A program made the position numbers and the translations under genes. From contig JBILRW010000004.1 in NCBI GenBank assembly GCA_044372405.1, positions 1 to 64,000 of the forward strand: 64,000 nucleotides of DNA. Reading direction: 5' to 3'. Positions 17,916 to 27,327 of the stretch are shown piece by piece (position 1 is the stretch's first letter; each line of letters starts with the position of its first letter). The notes beneath the pieces were generated by a model that was not told the DNA's origin, did no database searches, and was given only the letters and a program-made list of their open reading frames with translations. The DNA is from CANGYM01 sp044372405. GTDB taxonomy: Bacteria; Pseudomonadota; Alphaproteobacteria; JAJTHO01; CANGYM01.

Positions 17916-18610
17916 CCCCCCTTCCCATTTTTCTGGCCCTGGATGATCCCGATTGGGATTTGGGGCATGTGCGCCGTATGGCCAGCCAGATTGTGGGGGT
18001 GAAGCTGGGCATGGCCTTTTTTTATCGCCTGGGGCCGGCGGGGGTGGCCGCCCTGCAGGAAGTGAACGTTCCCTTATTTCTGGATGTCAAGGTCCATGAC
18101 ATTCCCAACACGGCGGCGGCGGCGGTGCGGGCCCTTACCGCGCTGGGGGCATCTTATATGACCCTGCATGCGGCCGGGGGGGGCGATATGCTGCGGGCCG
18201 CGCGCCAGGCGGCGGATGAAGAGGCGGACAGCCTGGCCCTGCCCCGTCCCAAGCTGCTGGGCGTGACGGTGCTGACCAGTATGGATCAAACGGCCCTGTC
18301 CACCGTGGGCGTTCACGGGCCCCTGATTCACCAAGTCCGCCGCCTGGCGGACATCAGCGTGGATGCGGGATTGGACGGCATCGTGTGTTCCGCCATGGAT
18401 TTGGGGGCGCTGTCCCTGCCGGAGGATTTTTTGGCCGTTACCCCCGGCATTCGTTTGCCGGGCATGCCCCTGGACGATCAAGTCCGCACCATGACCCCGG
18501 GGGAGGCCCTAACGGCCGGCGCAACGCACTTGGTCATGGGCCGGCCGTTGCTGCGAGCGACGGATCCGCTGAAGGTTCTCTCTGAGATTCGGCAGGATAT
18601 GGGGCTATGA
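17906..18610 (+). CDS. pyrF: Orotidine 5'-phosphate decarboxylase
   Basis: PyrF removes CO2 from OMP to give UMP. In the 234-residue barrel the catalytic Asp-Lys-Asp tetrad segment is DVKVHDIPNT, and the phosphate loop lies near LVMGRPLLRATDP. The start overlaps the end of tyrS and the stop overlaps trpF as ATGA, so the genes are likely translated as a coupled unit. Confidence 0.96.
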   Translation: MALTPLPIFLALDDPDWDLGHVRRMASQIVGVKLGMAFFYRLGPAGVAALQEVNVPLFLDVKVHDIPNTAAAAVRALTALGASYMTLHAAGGGDMLRAARQAADEEADSLALPRPKLLGVTVLTSMDQTALSTVGVHGPLIHQVRRLADISVDAGLDGIVCSAMDLGALSLPEDFLAVTPGIRLPGMPLDDQVRTMTPGEALTAGATHLVMGRPLLRATDPLKVLSEIRQDMGL

Positions 18611-19224
18611 CCAAAATTAAATTTTGCGGCCTGACCCGCACGTCGGATATTCTGTTGGCCCGGGATTTGGGTGTGGATTATGTGGGCCTGGTGTTTTATC
18701 CGCCGTCACCCCGGGCGGTTTCCTTAATCACAGCGGCGCATTTGGCCAGCGTGGCCCGGGCCTGTGGTATAAGCGTTGTGTCCCTGACGGTGAATGCGGC
18801 CCCTGCCCTTTATGAAGCCATCGCGGCCCTGGTTAAGCCCGATTTATGGCAACTGCATGGGGATGAAAGTGAACAAACGATCACTCACATAAAAAAAGCC
18901 TTTGGCAGGCCCGTGATTAAAGCCATCGCCGTGGCCATGAAAGCCGATATTCCCGCCCATACATCGGCTGATTTTTTGTTGTTTGATGCCAAGCCCACCC
19001 CCGCCGATACCCTGCCCGGGGGGAATGGGCGGGGGTTTGATGTGACGGTTTTAAAAAATGTGAACGTTCCCTTTTTTCTGGCCGGGGGACTCACCCCCGA
19101 TACTGTGGGAAGCCTTTGTGAGCGCGTGCATCCCTTTGCCGTGGATGTGTCCAGTGGGATTGAAACCGTGCGGGGGATTAAGAATCCTGAAAAAATGAAG
19201 GCGTTTGTGAGGGGGGTGTCATGA
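18607..19224 (+). CDS. trpF: Phosphoribosylanthranilate isomerase
   Basis: TrpF catalyses the Amadori rearrangement in tryptophan synthesis. The 205 residues begin with KFCGLTR, carrying the catalytic cysteine, followed by GVDYVGLVFYPPSPR. The catalytic aspartate segment follows PVIKAIAV. In many alphaproteobacteria trpF precedes trpBA; here it is embedded between pyrF and hemB with 4-bp overlaps on both sides. Confidence 0.95.
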   Translation: MTKIKFCGLTRTSDILLARDLGVDYVGLVFYPPSPRAVSLITAAHLASVARACGISVVSLTVNAAPALYEAIAALVKPDLWQLHGDESEQTITHIKKAFGRPVIKAIAVAMKADIPAHTSADFLLFDAKPTPADTLPGGNGRGFDVTVLKNVNVPFFLAGGLTPDTVGSLCERVHPFAVDVSSGIETVRGIKNPEKMKAFVRGVS

Positions 19225-20228
19225 CCTTCCCCGCCCTGCGCCTGCGCCGCCTGCGATCTTCCCCCGCCATGCGGGATTTGGTGCAGGAGGTCCGATTGCA
19301 TCCCAGCGATTTGATTCAGCCCTATTTTGTTCATGATTATGATGATGACGCCCCCATTGCCAGTTTGCCCGGACAGTGGCGTTTGAGTTTAACATCCGTA
19401 TGTGAGCGTTCACGCACATTTTATGATCACGGCGGGCGGGCGGTGTTGTTGTTTCCGGTGGTGGGGGCGTCCCTGAAGGATGACGTGGGGTCGGAGTCCC
19501 TGAATCCAAACACGCTGCATGCCCGCGCCGTGGCTGCCGTTAAGGCGGCGGTGCCAGAACTGCTGGTCATGGCCGATGTGGCCCTGGATCCCTATACCCG
19601 TCATGGTCATGATGGCCTTTTGGATGATGCGGGGGATGTGGATAATGATGCAACGATTGAGGCGTTAATCGGTCAGGCCCTGGTCCTGGCCCGGGCCGGC
19701 GTGGATGTCATCGCCCCGTCGGATATGATGGATGGACGCATTGGGGCGTTAAGAGCGGCCCTGGATGATGCCGGGTTTTCGGGGGTTTCGTTATTATCGT
19801 ATACGGCCAAGTTTGCGTCCCATTTGTACGGACCCTTTCGGGATGCGGTGGGCAGTGGGGGGGCGCTGAAGGGTGATAAAAAAACCTATCAAATGAACCC
19901 CGCCAACGCGGGGGAGGCCCTGCGGGAGGCCGCCGAAGATATCGCCGAAGGCGCGGACATGCTGATGGTTAAGCCCGCCACGTGGTATTTGGACGTTTTG
20001 TATCGTATCCGCCAAAGCACCGATGTGCCCGTGCTGGCCTATCACGTCAGCGGGGAATATGCCATGCTCCATGCCCTGGCGCAGCAAACGGGAACGCCGT
20101 TTCAGGCCCTTTATCACGAAGCCCTGCTGTCCATCAAACGCGCCGGCGCCCGGGGGATTGTCACTTATGGGGCGGAGGATGTGGTGGGAGAAGTAAAGAG
20201 TGCCCTATGCCCAATATCCCGGCGATAA
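19221..20228 (+). CDS. hemB: Delta-aminolevulinic acid dehydratase
   Basis: HemB joins two 5-aminolevulinate molecules to porphobilinogen in haem synthesis. In the 335-residue barrel the Schiff-base lysines lie in YTAKFASHLYGPFR and MVKPATWYLD. The active-site metal loop reads DVALDPYTRHGHDG with Asp in place of Zn-binding Cys, the Mg-dependent type usual in alphaproteobacteria. The C-terminus overlaps the end of the convergent purD gene by 64 bp. Confidence 0.96.
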   Translation: MTFPALRLRRLRSSPAMRDLVQEVRLHPSDLIQPYFVHDYDDDAPIASLPGQWRLSLTSVCERSRTFYDHGGRAVLLFPVVGASLKDDVGSESLNPNTLHARAVAAVKAAVPELLVMADVALDPYTRHGHDGLLDDAGDVDNDATIEALIGQALVLARAGVDVIAPSDMMDGRIGALRAALDDAGFSGVSLLSYTAKFASHLYGPFRDAVGSGGALKGDKKTYQMNPANAGEALREAAEDIAEGADMLMVKPATWYLDVLYRIRQSTDVPVLAYHVSGEYAMLHALAQQTGTPFQALYHEALLSIKRAGARGIVTYGAEDVVGEVKSALCPISRR

Positions 20229-21451
20229 AACCCGTCGGGCCAGTTAACTTGGCCAGCGGCTTGATAAGCCAGATCCCGGGCCTGAACCAACGTATCCCCC
20301 ACGCCCACAAGGGATAAAACGCGGCCGCCGTGGGCCCGTAGCGTACCGTCCGCGTCCCGCCGCGTGGCGGCGTGAAAAAGATGCGTATTGTGGCCATCTG
20401 TATCAGGCAAGGAAAAAATTTCCGTGCCCGTGGGATGATCCCCGGGATATCCCCGGGTGGCCATGACAACGCACAGGGCATGACGGGGGGACAGGCGGAT
20501 CGTGTGTTGATCCAGCGTTTTAACGGCGCAGGCGTAAAGGAGGGGGACGATATCTTGGTCAATTAAGGGCATTAACACCTGGCATTCCGGGTCCCCAAAA
20601 CGGGCGTTAAATTCAATGATGGAGGGTCCGTCCTTCGTCATCATCAGCCCCGCATACAAAACCCCCTGAAAGGGACAGCCGCGCCGCACCATGGCATCCG
20701 CCACGGGCTGAATGATGGTTTTCATAATATGATCGACATCCGCAGACCCCAGCACCGGCGCCGGGGCATAGGCCCCCATGCCCCCCGTGTTGGGGCCCAG
20801 GTCCCCATCGAAAACACGCTTGTGATCCTGGGCATGACCGATATAGCGTGTTGTTTTTCCATCACACAGGGCAAAAAGGCTGACCTCTTCCCCGTCCAAA
20901 AACGTTTCGATGACCACGCGCGATCCGGCCTCCCCAAAGCATCGATCGCCCATCATGGATGTGAGGGCTTCTTTGGCGTCTTGCCCCGTTTGGGCAATGA
21001 CAACCCCCTTTCCTGCCGCCAGGCCATCGGCCTTAATCACCACGGGCAAGGGGGCTGCGCCGGCGTAGCTGAGGGCCGCCGAAAGATCTGTAAAGGTTTC
21101 ATAGCGAGCGGTGGGCACGCCGGCCTCGGCACAAATGGATTTCATGAAGGCTTTGGAGCTTTCCAGCTGCGCCGCCGCCTGGCTGGGGCCGAAAACGGGA
21201 TAGCCGGCGCTTCTGAGTTTATCGGACAAGCCCGCGGCCAGGGGTTTTTCGGGTCCAATGACCACAAAATCAACGGCGCGGTCTTGGCAAAAGGTGAGCA
21301 CCGCCCCATGATCGTCGGGATTCAGGACCACGGAGGAGGCAATGCCGGCATTCCCCGGGGCCGTCCACAGGTGATCACACAAGGGAGAGGTGGATAGTTT
21401 CCAGGCCAGGGCGTGTTCCCGGGCCCCGCCGCCGATTAAAAGGATGTTCAT
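20165..21451 (-). CDS. purD: Phosphoribosylamine-glycine ligase
   Basis: PurD makes GAR from phosphoribosylamine, glycine and ATP, the second step of purine synthesis. The 428 residues start with LLIGGGAREHALAWKL and contain the ATP-grasp core (KADGLAAGKGV, EFNARFGDPECQ). Its 3' end runs 64 bp into hemB on the other strand. Another purine gene, purQ, lies at 29.3 kb, so pur genes are scattered. Confidence 0.96.
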   Translation of the reverse strand: MNILLIGGGAREHALAWKLSTSPLCDHLWTAPGNAGIASSVVLNPDDHGAVLTFCQDRAVDFVVIGPEKPLAAGLSDKLRSAGYPVFGPSQAAAQLESSKAFMKSICAEAGVPTARYETFTDLSAALSYAGAAPLPVVIKADGLAAGKGVVIAQTGQDAKEALTSMMGDRCFGEAGSRVVIETFLDGEEVSLFALCDGKTTRYIGHAQDHKRVFDGDLGPNTGGMGAYAPAPVLGSADVDHIMKTIIQPVADAMVRRGCPFQGVLYAGLMMTKDGPSIIEFNARFGDPECQVLMPLIDQDIVPLLYACAVKTLDQHTIRLSPRHALCVVMATRGYPGDHPTGTEIFSLPDTDGHNTHLFHAATRRDADGTLRAHGGRVLSLVGVGDTLVQARDLAYQAAGQVNWPDGFYRRDIGHRALFTSPTTSSAP

Positions 21452-21529
21452 GAAGTGAACTTTCTATACAAGATATTTATATCTGTGGTATACCCCTGTT
21501 TTGAGTGAGAAACAAGCCAAGGTTCCCAA

Positions 21530-22018
21530 ATGAATCGCAGTATCATTGAAACCCTGCTCGGCGCGGCCGTTTTGTTGGTGGCGGGGTATTTTTTGTTTTT
21601 TGCCTATCAGCACAGCGATGTGGGGCGCGGCGGGGCAGGGTATCCCTTAAAGGCCACGTTTGAGCGCGTCAATGGCCTGGCGCTGGGCGCCGATGTGCGC
21701 ATCAGCGGGATTAAGGTTGGCATCATCAGCGATATGCAGCTGGACACCAAAACCTTTTTGGCCACCATTACGTTGAATTTAAAAAACAACATTACCCTGT
21801 CGGATGATACGGTGGCGGAGATCACGTCCGATGGATTGTTTGGGGGCAGTTATCTGGCCCTGAATCCTGGGGGGTCTGATAAAACCTTAAAGGCCGGTGA
21901 TGCCCTGACCTATACCCAGTCCCCGGCGACGTTTTCTGAGTTGATTACGAAATTTATGCTATCCTCAAAAGACGATAAGGACAAAGAAGACGATAAAAAA
22001 ACGCCCCAACCCCAATGA
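21530..22018 (+). CDS. mlaD: MlaD-like MCE-domain lipid-binding protein
   Basis: This 162-residue protein has one N-terminal membrane helix (LLGAAVLLVAGYFLFFAY), one MCE domain with VNGLALGADVRISGIKVG and a charged C-terminal tail. MlaD hexamers bind phospholipid in the periplasm as part of the MlaFEDB transporter that keeps outer-membrane lipid asymmetry. mlaE, mlaF, mlaC and mlaB are not here. In alphaproteobacteria this gene is often next to a DUF2155 gene, as it is here. Confidence 0.88.
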   Translation: MNRSIIETLLGAAVLLVAGYFLFFAYQHSDVGRGGAGYPLKATFERVNGLALGADVRISGIKVGIISDMQLDTKTFLATITLNLKNNITLSDDTVAEITSDGLFGGSYLALNPGGSDKTLKAGDALTYTQSPATFSELITKFMLSSKDDKDKEDDKKTPQPQ

Positions 22019-22025
22019 GGTGATG

Positions 22026-22688
22026 ATGGCCAAGGGATTTTATAAAGCCTGTGGGGCACCTCTATTAGCCGTCATTGCGAGCGCAGCGAAGCAATCCAGA
22101 AAGGCTGCTGTTCCCGGAAACCCTGGATTGCTTCGTCGCGTTGCTCCTTACAATGACGAAAAATTGGGGTTATTATGTAGAGGTTTTGAGCTGATTTTGC
22201 GCTGGACTCTTTTTTCTTGGCTATTGTTTTTTATGGTGATTGTTTCGCCGGCCCGGGGGGAGGATATTCCCGTGAGTGACACCCCTGATGCGGCTGCCCC
22301 GCCCCCCCCTGCCCTGTCTGTTGCGGAGCCTGTTGCCGCTGAAGAGCCTTCGATGCCGGAATTATCCCCCCCGGGTCCTGCCCCCATGGACACCAAACAT
22401 ATTGCGGTGCTGCAGGCCCTGGATAAAGTGACGGGCCGGATTCATGTTCTGAATGTTCCTGTGGATCAGCCGGCGCAGTTTGTATCCTTGGCCATTGATG
22501 TGCGGAGTTGCCGGAAAAGTTTGCCGGAGGATTCCCCCGAATCCGCCGCGTTTTTAGAGATTGAAGAAACCACCCCCAAGGGCGAAAAAAGGCCGGTGTT
22601 TTCGGGGTGGATGTTTGCCTCTTCCCCGGCGGTTTCGGCCATGGAACACCCGATGTTTGATGTGTGGGTGGTGGAATGTCGGGATTAA
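22026..22688 (+). CDS. DUF2155 protein with repeat-derived N-terminus
   Basis: The C-terminal 100 residues match the alphaproteobacterial DUF2155 family of exported proteins (KVTGRIHVLNVPVDQPAQF, LAIDVRSCRKS, VFSGWMFASSPAVSAMEHP, DVWVVECRD). The first 40 or so codons come from a family A element, after which a signal-peptide-like stretch follows (WTLFSWLLFFMVIVSPARG). The ATG at 22026 has AGG 5 nt upstream, but an in-frame TTG after the repeat may be the original start. A Pro-rich linker precedes the conserved domain. The biochemical role of DUF2155 is not known to me. Confidence 0.8.
   Translation: MAKGFYKACGAPLLAVIASAAKQSRKAAVPGNPGLLRRVAPYNDEKLGLLCRGFELILRWTLFSWLLFFMVIVSPARGEDIPVSDTPDAAAPPPPALSVAEPVAAEEPSMPELSPPGPAPMDTKHIAVLQALDKVTGRIHVLNVPVDQPAQFVSLAIDVRSCRKSLPEDSPESAAFLEIEETTPKGEKRPVFSGWMFASSPAVSAMEHPMFDVWVVECRD
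22055..22184. repeat. Family A palindromic element, copy 4 (GGCACCTCTA-end type)
   Basis: The element starts with GGCACCTCTA and ends with TAGAGGTT; inner arms are GTCATTGCGAGCGCAGCG and GATTGCTTCGTCGCG. These ends differ from the ACTTACGCAGAAC type. It overlaps the 5' coding part of the DUF2155 gene. Confidence 0.8.
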
Positions 22689-22707
22689 CCCCCAGAAAGG
22701 AAGCGTC

Positions 22708-24084
22708 ATGAAAGTCCTGATTTGTGGGGCCGGACAGGTCGGTTACAGCATTGCCCAGTACCTTTCCAAGGAAGACAACGATATTACCGTGATTGATCAT
22801 AACGAGGATATGATTGATCGCATCAACAATACGCTGGAAGTGCGGGCTTTGTTAGGGCATGCGTCCCACCCCGATGTCATGGAAAAGGCAGGCGCGGAAG
22901 AGGCAGAGCTTCTGATTGCCGTCACCCATTCCGATGAGGTCAATATTGTGGCCTGTCAAATGGCCCACAGTTTGTTTTCCATTCCCCGGAAAATTGCGCG
23001 CTTGCGGGCCCAAAGTTATTTGATTCCGGCCTTTTCCCATATTTACCGGGGCAGTGATGTGCCCATTGATGTGATTATTTCCCCCGAAAAAGAAGTGGCC
23101 CATGCCATCAGTGAATTTTTGGCGGTACCGGGGGCCTTTGAGGTTGAAATGCTGGCAGAGGGTCAGGTGGCGTTTTTGGGTATTACCTGTGAAGCCAGCG
23201 CCCCGATCTTGCATGTTCCCTTTCGTCAAATGGCGTCCCTGTTTCCCGATTTGCATCTGCGGATTGTGGCCGTTCAGCGGGGGGGGCGTTTTTTTGTGCC
23301 CCATGGGGATCATCAGTTATTGCCGCAGGATCAGGCCTATATCGTGACGGGGACCAAGTCTTTGCGGCGTGTGTTAAAATTATTCGATCATGAATCCCCC
23401 GAATCCCGCCGTCTGGTCATTGCCGGTGCGGGCAATGTGTGTCGTTTCCTGGTGCAAAAAATCCACCAGGACCATCCCCACATTGATGCCAAAGTCATTG
23501 AATGGAATCGGGACATTGCGGAGGATTTTGCCCGCACCTTTCCCCATGTGAGTATTTTTAACGGTGATGCCCTGGATCAGGAAATTCTAAACGAGGCCGA
23601 TATTACCAAGGCCGATACCTATGTCGCCATTACCGATGATGATGAGGCCAATATCCTGAGCAGCCTGCTGGCCCGTCGTTTGGGATCGTCCAAGGCGTTG
23701 GCGCTGGTCAATAGCTTAAGTTATGAGCCCCTCATCAGTTCGCTGGGGATTGATTCGGTGGTGAATCCCCGCGCCATTACGGTGTCCAAGATTTTGCAAT
23801 ACGTTCGGCGCGGTCACATCCACAAAATCCATTCCATCGGCCAGGGCTTTGGGGAAATTATCGAGGCTGATGCCATTGAAAAATCAGACATGGTGGGCAA
23901 GCGTCTTCAGGATGTTTATTTGCCCCGCGATACCTTGCTGGCCGCCATTGTTCGGCAAAATCATGTCATTGTCCCCAACCGTCAAACCCAGATTCTGGCC
24001 GGGGATCGCCTGATCATGTTTGTCCCCAAGGGGGCTATTCGTGCCATTGAGTATGCCTTGGCGGCGAAGACGGCGTATTTTTAG
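22708..24084 (+). CDS. trkA: Trk potassium uptake regulatory protein TrkA
   Basis: TrkA is the peripheral NAD-binding gating subunit of the Trk potassium transporter. The 458 residues are the standard length and form two repeats of a Rossmann RCK_N domain (CGAGQVGYSIAQYL at the start, AGAGNVCRFLVQKI in the second half), each followed by an RCK_C domain. AAAGGAAG lies upstream of the ATG. The channel gene trkH is not adjacent. The gene ends shortly before composite repeat B1. Confidence 0.96.
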   Translation: MKVLICGAGQVGYSIAQYLSKEDNDITVIDHNEDMIDRINNTLEVRALLGHASHPDVMEKAGAEEAELLIAVTHSDEVNIVACQMAHSLFSIPRKIARLRAQSYLIPAFSHIYRGSDVPIDVIISPEKEVAHAISEFLAVPGAFEVEMLAEGQVAFLGITCEASAPILHVPFRQMASLFPDLHLRIVAVQRGGRFFVPHGDHQLLPQDQAYIVTGTKSLRRVLKLFDHESPESRRLVIAGAGNVCRFLVQKIHQDHPHIDAKVIEWNRDIAEDFARTFPHVSIFNGDALDQEILNEADITKADTYVAITDDDEANILSSLLARRLGSSKALALVNSLSYEPLISSLGIDSVVNPRAITVSKILQYVRRGHIHKIHSIGQGFGEIIEADAIEKSDMVGKRLQDVYLPRDTLLAAIVRQNHVIVPNRQTQILAGDRLIMFVPKGAIRAIEYALAAKTAYF

Positions 24085-24090
24085 GCCCCG

Positions 24091-24428
24091 TTGGGTCAGA
24101 AAAGGCGGGGTCGGGGCAGCAGGATTTGTCCCCCGGGTCAAGGGCGAGACGCCAAAAAAGTTGCGTAGCAAAGCCCCGAAGGGGCGGTCTTTTTTGGTGC
24201 GAGGCGAAGCGGACCCTTGAGGCGGGGGACAAATTCTGCTGGGTGGGAGCCTTTTCCTTGTGGGCCGAACGCGGCTCCCGCCCCCACATTCAGGTAACAG
24301 GTATCAGGTTGCAGGTAACAGAAAACCCCGTCCTCTGGGGCTTGTTATTTCAAGGATACGTCTTGCTCTACTTTTTTTCCTGTCACCTGTCACCTGTCAC
24401 CTGTCACCTGATTCACCCCGCCACGTTT
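24091..24428. repeat. Composite repeat B, copy 1
   Basis: The first 200 bp form a long imperfect palindrome (GCAGCAGGATTTGTCC on the left, GACAAATTCTGCTGG on the right, CCAAAAAAG/CTTTTTTGG in the centre). The last 135 bp form an inverted heptamer array: four degenerate CAGGTAA-type units, a loop with GGGCTTGTTATTTC, then CCTGTCA units. The whole unit recurs at 45037-45366. The gap holds no gene. Confidence 0.9.
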
Positions 24429-24525
24429 CTGAAAAAAAACCGCTTGTCTTTCCGCAAGACTTTCTCAACATCTTTGCTATAAAGTGGGGGGCAACACCCG
24501 CATCGCCACAACCAAGGACTGTATT

Positions 24526-25743
24526 ATGAAAAAAATTATCGTAAAAAACCCCATCGTGGAAATGGATGGCGATGAGATGGCCCGTGTGATGTGGGATTTG
24601 ATTAAGGAAAAGCTGATTCATCCCTATTTGGATTTGCCCATTGATTATTATGATTTATCCATTCAGTCCCGGGATGCGAGCCATGACCAGATTACCATTG
24701 ATTCGGCCCTGGCGACGCAAAAGCACGGTGTGGCCATTAAATGTGCCACCATTACGGCGGATGAGGCCCGGGTGGCGGAGTTTGGCTTAAAAAAAATGTG
24801 GGCCTCTCCCAACGGCACCATTCGGAATATCCTGGGCGGGACGGTGTTTCGGGAACCCATTATTATTAAAAATGTTCCCCGTTTGGTCCCTGGTTGGACC
24901 CACCCCATTGCCATTGGCCGTCATGCCTTTGGGGATCAGTATAAGGCCACGGATTTTGTGGTGCCCTCTGCCGGAACGCTCACCATTACCTTCACCCCCA
25001 AAGACGGCAAAGGCGAGGTGATTTCCCACAAAGTGTACGATTTTGAATCCCCCGGCGTGGCCATGGCCATGTATAATCTGGATGATTCCATTCGGGGTTT
25101 TGCCCGGGCGTGTTTGAATTACGGCCTACATCGCGGTTGGCCGGTGTTTTTGTCCACCAAAAACACGATTTTAAAAAAATACGATGGCCGGTTTAAGGAT
25201 ATTTTTCAAGAAGTGTTTGAGGCGGATTTTAAAGATGGCTTTGCCGAAAAAAACATTACCTATCAACACCGTTTGATTGATGACATGGTGGCATCGGCCC
25301 TGCGGTGGGATGGGAATTTTGTGTGGGCGTGTAAAAACTATGACGGGGACGTGCAGTCGGATTCTGTGGCCCAGGGGTTTGGGTCTTTGGGACTCATGAC
25401 CTCCATTTTAATGACACCCGATGGAAAAACCGTGGAAAGCGAAGCCGCCCACGGCACCGTCACCCGTCACTTTCGCCGGCACCAGCGGGGGGCGGAAACG
25501 TCCACGAACCCCATTGCCTCCATCTTTGCCTGGACCCGGGGCCTGTGGCATCGGGGTAAAATTGATGGTAACGCAGAACTGCAACGCTTCAGCCAAATCC
25601 TGGAACAAACCTGTGTGGATACGGTGGAAAATGGCGAAATGACCCGGGATATGGCGCTGTTGATCGGGGAAGGCCAAACCTGGCTGAGCACGCAAAACTT
25701 CATCGGGGCCATTGCCAGAAATTTTGAGAAAAAACTGGGGTAA
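24526..25743 (+). CDS. icd: NADP-dependent isocitrate dehydrogenase
   Basis: The enzyme oxidises isocitrate to 2-oxoglutarate in the TCA cycle. The 405 residues start with KIIVKNPIVEMDGDEMARVMW, typical of the homodimeric type shared by alphaproteobacteria and eukaryotes (unlike E. coli Icd). SPNGTIRNILGGTVFREPI and the AHGTVTRHFR nucleotide-binding region are present. AAGGA precedes the start at 24526, whereas an earlier in-frame ATG at 24484 lacks a site. Confidence 0.96.
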   Translation: MKKIIVKNPIVEMDGDEMARVMWDLIKEKLIHPYLDLPIDYYDLSIQSRDASHDQITIDSALATQKHGVAIKCATITADEARVAEFGLKKMWASPNGTIRNILGGTVFREPIIIKNVPRLVPGWTHPIAIGRHAFGDQYKATDFVVPSAGTLTITFTPKDGKGEVISHKVYDFESPGVAMAMYNLDDSIRGFARACLNYGLHRGWPVFLSTKNTILKKYDGRFKDIFQEVFEADFKDGFAEKNITYQHRLIDDMVASALRWDGNFVWACKNYDGDVQSDSVAQGFGSLGLMTSILMTPDGKTVESEAAHGTVTRHFRRHQRGAETSTNPIASIFAWTRGLWHRGKIDGNAELQRFSQILEQTCVDTVENGEMTRDMALLIGEGQTWLSTQNFIGAIARNFEKKLG

Positions 25744-25750
25744 GGCAGGG

Positions 25751-25971
25751 CGATTTAATTGTCCGTCATTCCGGACAAAATGAGCGAAGCGAGTGCAGAG
25801 CCGGAATCCAGCGCAACTGTCAAAAGGCCCAGCCTTTTGCCGGTATATTTTTGAAAAACAAAGAACAAAACGCCTCGCGTTTTGGCATATGTGCTGGATC
25901 CCGGATCGGCGCTCACTGCGTTCGCTGGTCCGGGATGACGAAAAACATTAATTTAGTGGACAATTAAATCG
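25751..25971. repeat. 221-bp palindromic element next to the mfd fragment
   Basis: The outer 14-bp arms CGATTTAATTGTCC and GGACAATTAAATCG are exact inverted repeats. Inside them a second pair (GTCATTCCGGAC / GTCCGGGATGAC) and GGATCCAGC-type arms surround a centre of about 70 bp. It ends 9 bp from the stop codon of the truncated mfd gene. Confidence 0.85.
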
Positions 25972-25979
25972 ACCTGGGG

Positions 25980-26954
25980 TTAAGGCGCAATAAAAAAACT
26001 CTCCAAAGAAACAGGGTAATACGGAATTTCTGAGGTTTTTGCGGTTCTCAGCCGTTCTTCATAAAGATGCCGGATCAGGGATTCCCGGGCCGAAAGGGCT
26101 GTTTCGCATCCTGTATCCCACGTCATTTCCACCTTTTCTGGCAGGCTGTCCTGAATGGAAACCAAGGGTCCATGAAACAGGGGGAGCCAGTGTTCCATGC
26201 CCGGAAACGGATGGCCTGACTCAATGGCCTGATAAAAGGGATCGCTGGTGTAGTGTCCGGCAGACAGGATGCGGTAGGCTTCTTTGAATCGTTGAATGCT
26301 GGCTTCTGTCAAGATGACTTCACACACCGGGGAAAGGGTGATGCTTTTCACCGCACGCACGGTGCATTGGGATAGGGGATCAAAGGCCCGGAGACTTTCG
26401 ATGCCATCCCCAAAACGGTCAATCCGAATGGGATACTGAGAAAACGGTGGGAACACATCCATAATGCTGCCGCGCAAACAAAACTCGCCCCGTTGCCGAA
26501 CGGTACTGGTGCGGGCGTAGCCCCCCTGGCGAAACCAATCCTGAACCACAGCATCGGGCAGCGTATCCCCCACGCGGATTTCATGCACCTGGTCTGTAAA
26601 AAAGGATGGCGGAGCCACCTTTTGCAGCAGCGCCGGGGCGGCAATAACCATGATGGTTGGCCGGTCGGCAAATCCCAAATGCAGGCGAGATAACGTGGCC
26701 AGACGTTCTGCCATAATATCTTTGTCAGGACTGATGCGCGCATAAGGATCGGTATCCCAGGGGGGTAAACGCAACACACGGACATTGGGATCAAAAAAGG
26801 ATAAAACACGGGCACAATAGTCCATGCGGGCCTCGTTTCGGGCCACGTGAACCAACAAGGTATCCACCGGTGTTTTCTGCCTGGCCTGTATCAGATCGTA
26901 AAAAGGACGGTCACTTTCCAGGGTCATGGGCAGGGCTTTGGTTTGAAGAGGCAA
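25980..26954 (-). pseudogene. mfd: mfd N-terminal fragment (UvrB-homology module only)
   Basis: The 324 residues match the first third of the transcription-repair coupling factor: LRLPPWDTDPYARISPDKDI, AERLATLSRLHLG, VRQRGEFCLRGSIMDVFPP and RIDRFGDGIESLRAFDP. Full Mfd is about 1,150 residues; the RNA polymerase-binding and helicase domains are missing. The frame ends in a stop 9 bp from a 221-bp palindrome, and a transposase fragment flanks the other end. The remaining frame is intact, so a stand-alone UvrA-binding module is possible, but truncation by rearrangement is simpler. Confidence 0.75.
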
Positions 26955-26993
26955 AATTTACCGGGTTTGGAGGGAAAGTAAATAAGATACCAA

Positions 26994-27199
26994 GGTCATT
27001 CCATAAACCCGCTTTATATTCTGGGAAGAATGGCGTTGAGATGGCGATTAACGGGGCAGAATTGCAGCAGACTTTAAGTGAGTGCATGGTGGGAGAGCCG
27101 CCCATTCTCACGCTGAGCATTGATGGCAAAACGCTACGTGGTTCTAAGTCTTATGAGCACCCTGCCACGCACTGCGTGAGTATTTTTTGCCATGAATGA
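26994..27199 (+). pseudogene. ISAs1-family transposase fragment with IS end sequence
   Basis: Codons from about 27047 to the stop at 27199 encode a peptide with LSIDGKTLRGSKS followed by HCVSIF. This is the segment around the first catalytic Asp of ISAs1-type DDE transposases. The rest of the transposase is missing. The DNA just upstream (from GGTCATTCCATAAACC) matches one arm of the palindrome at 30616-30716, suggesting a shared IS end. Confidence 0.7.
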
Positions 27200-27327
27200 A
27201 CGGCGGTGGCGGGAGTTACGTTTTTTTTTACAGAAAACAAAACAGCCAAAAACAAAACATCTCTTGACGTCAAGGGGCGGTGGTTTATTGTTGAACCCAT
27301 GATTTTATCCCTTGTTTTTTATTTTTT

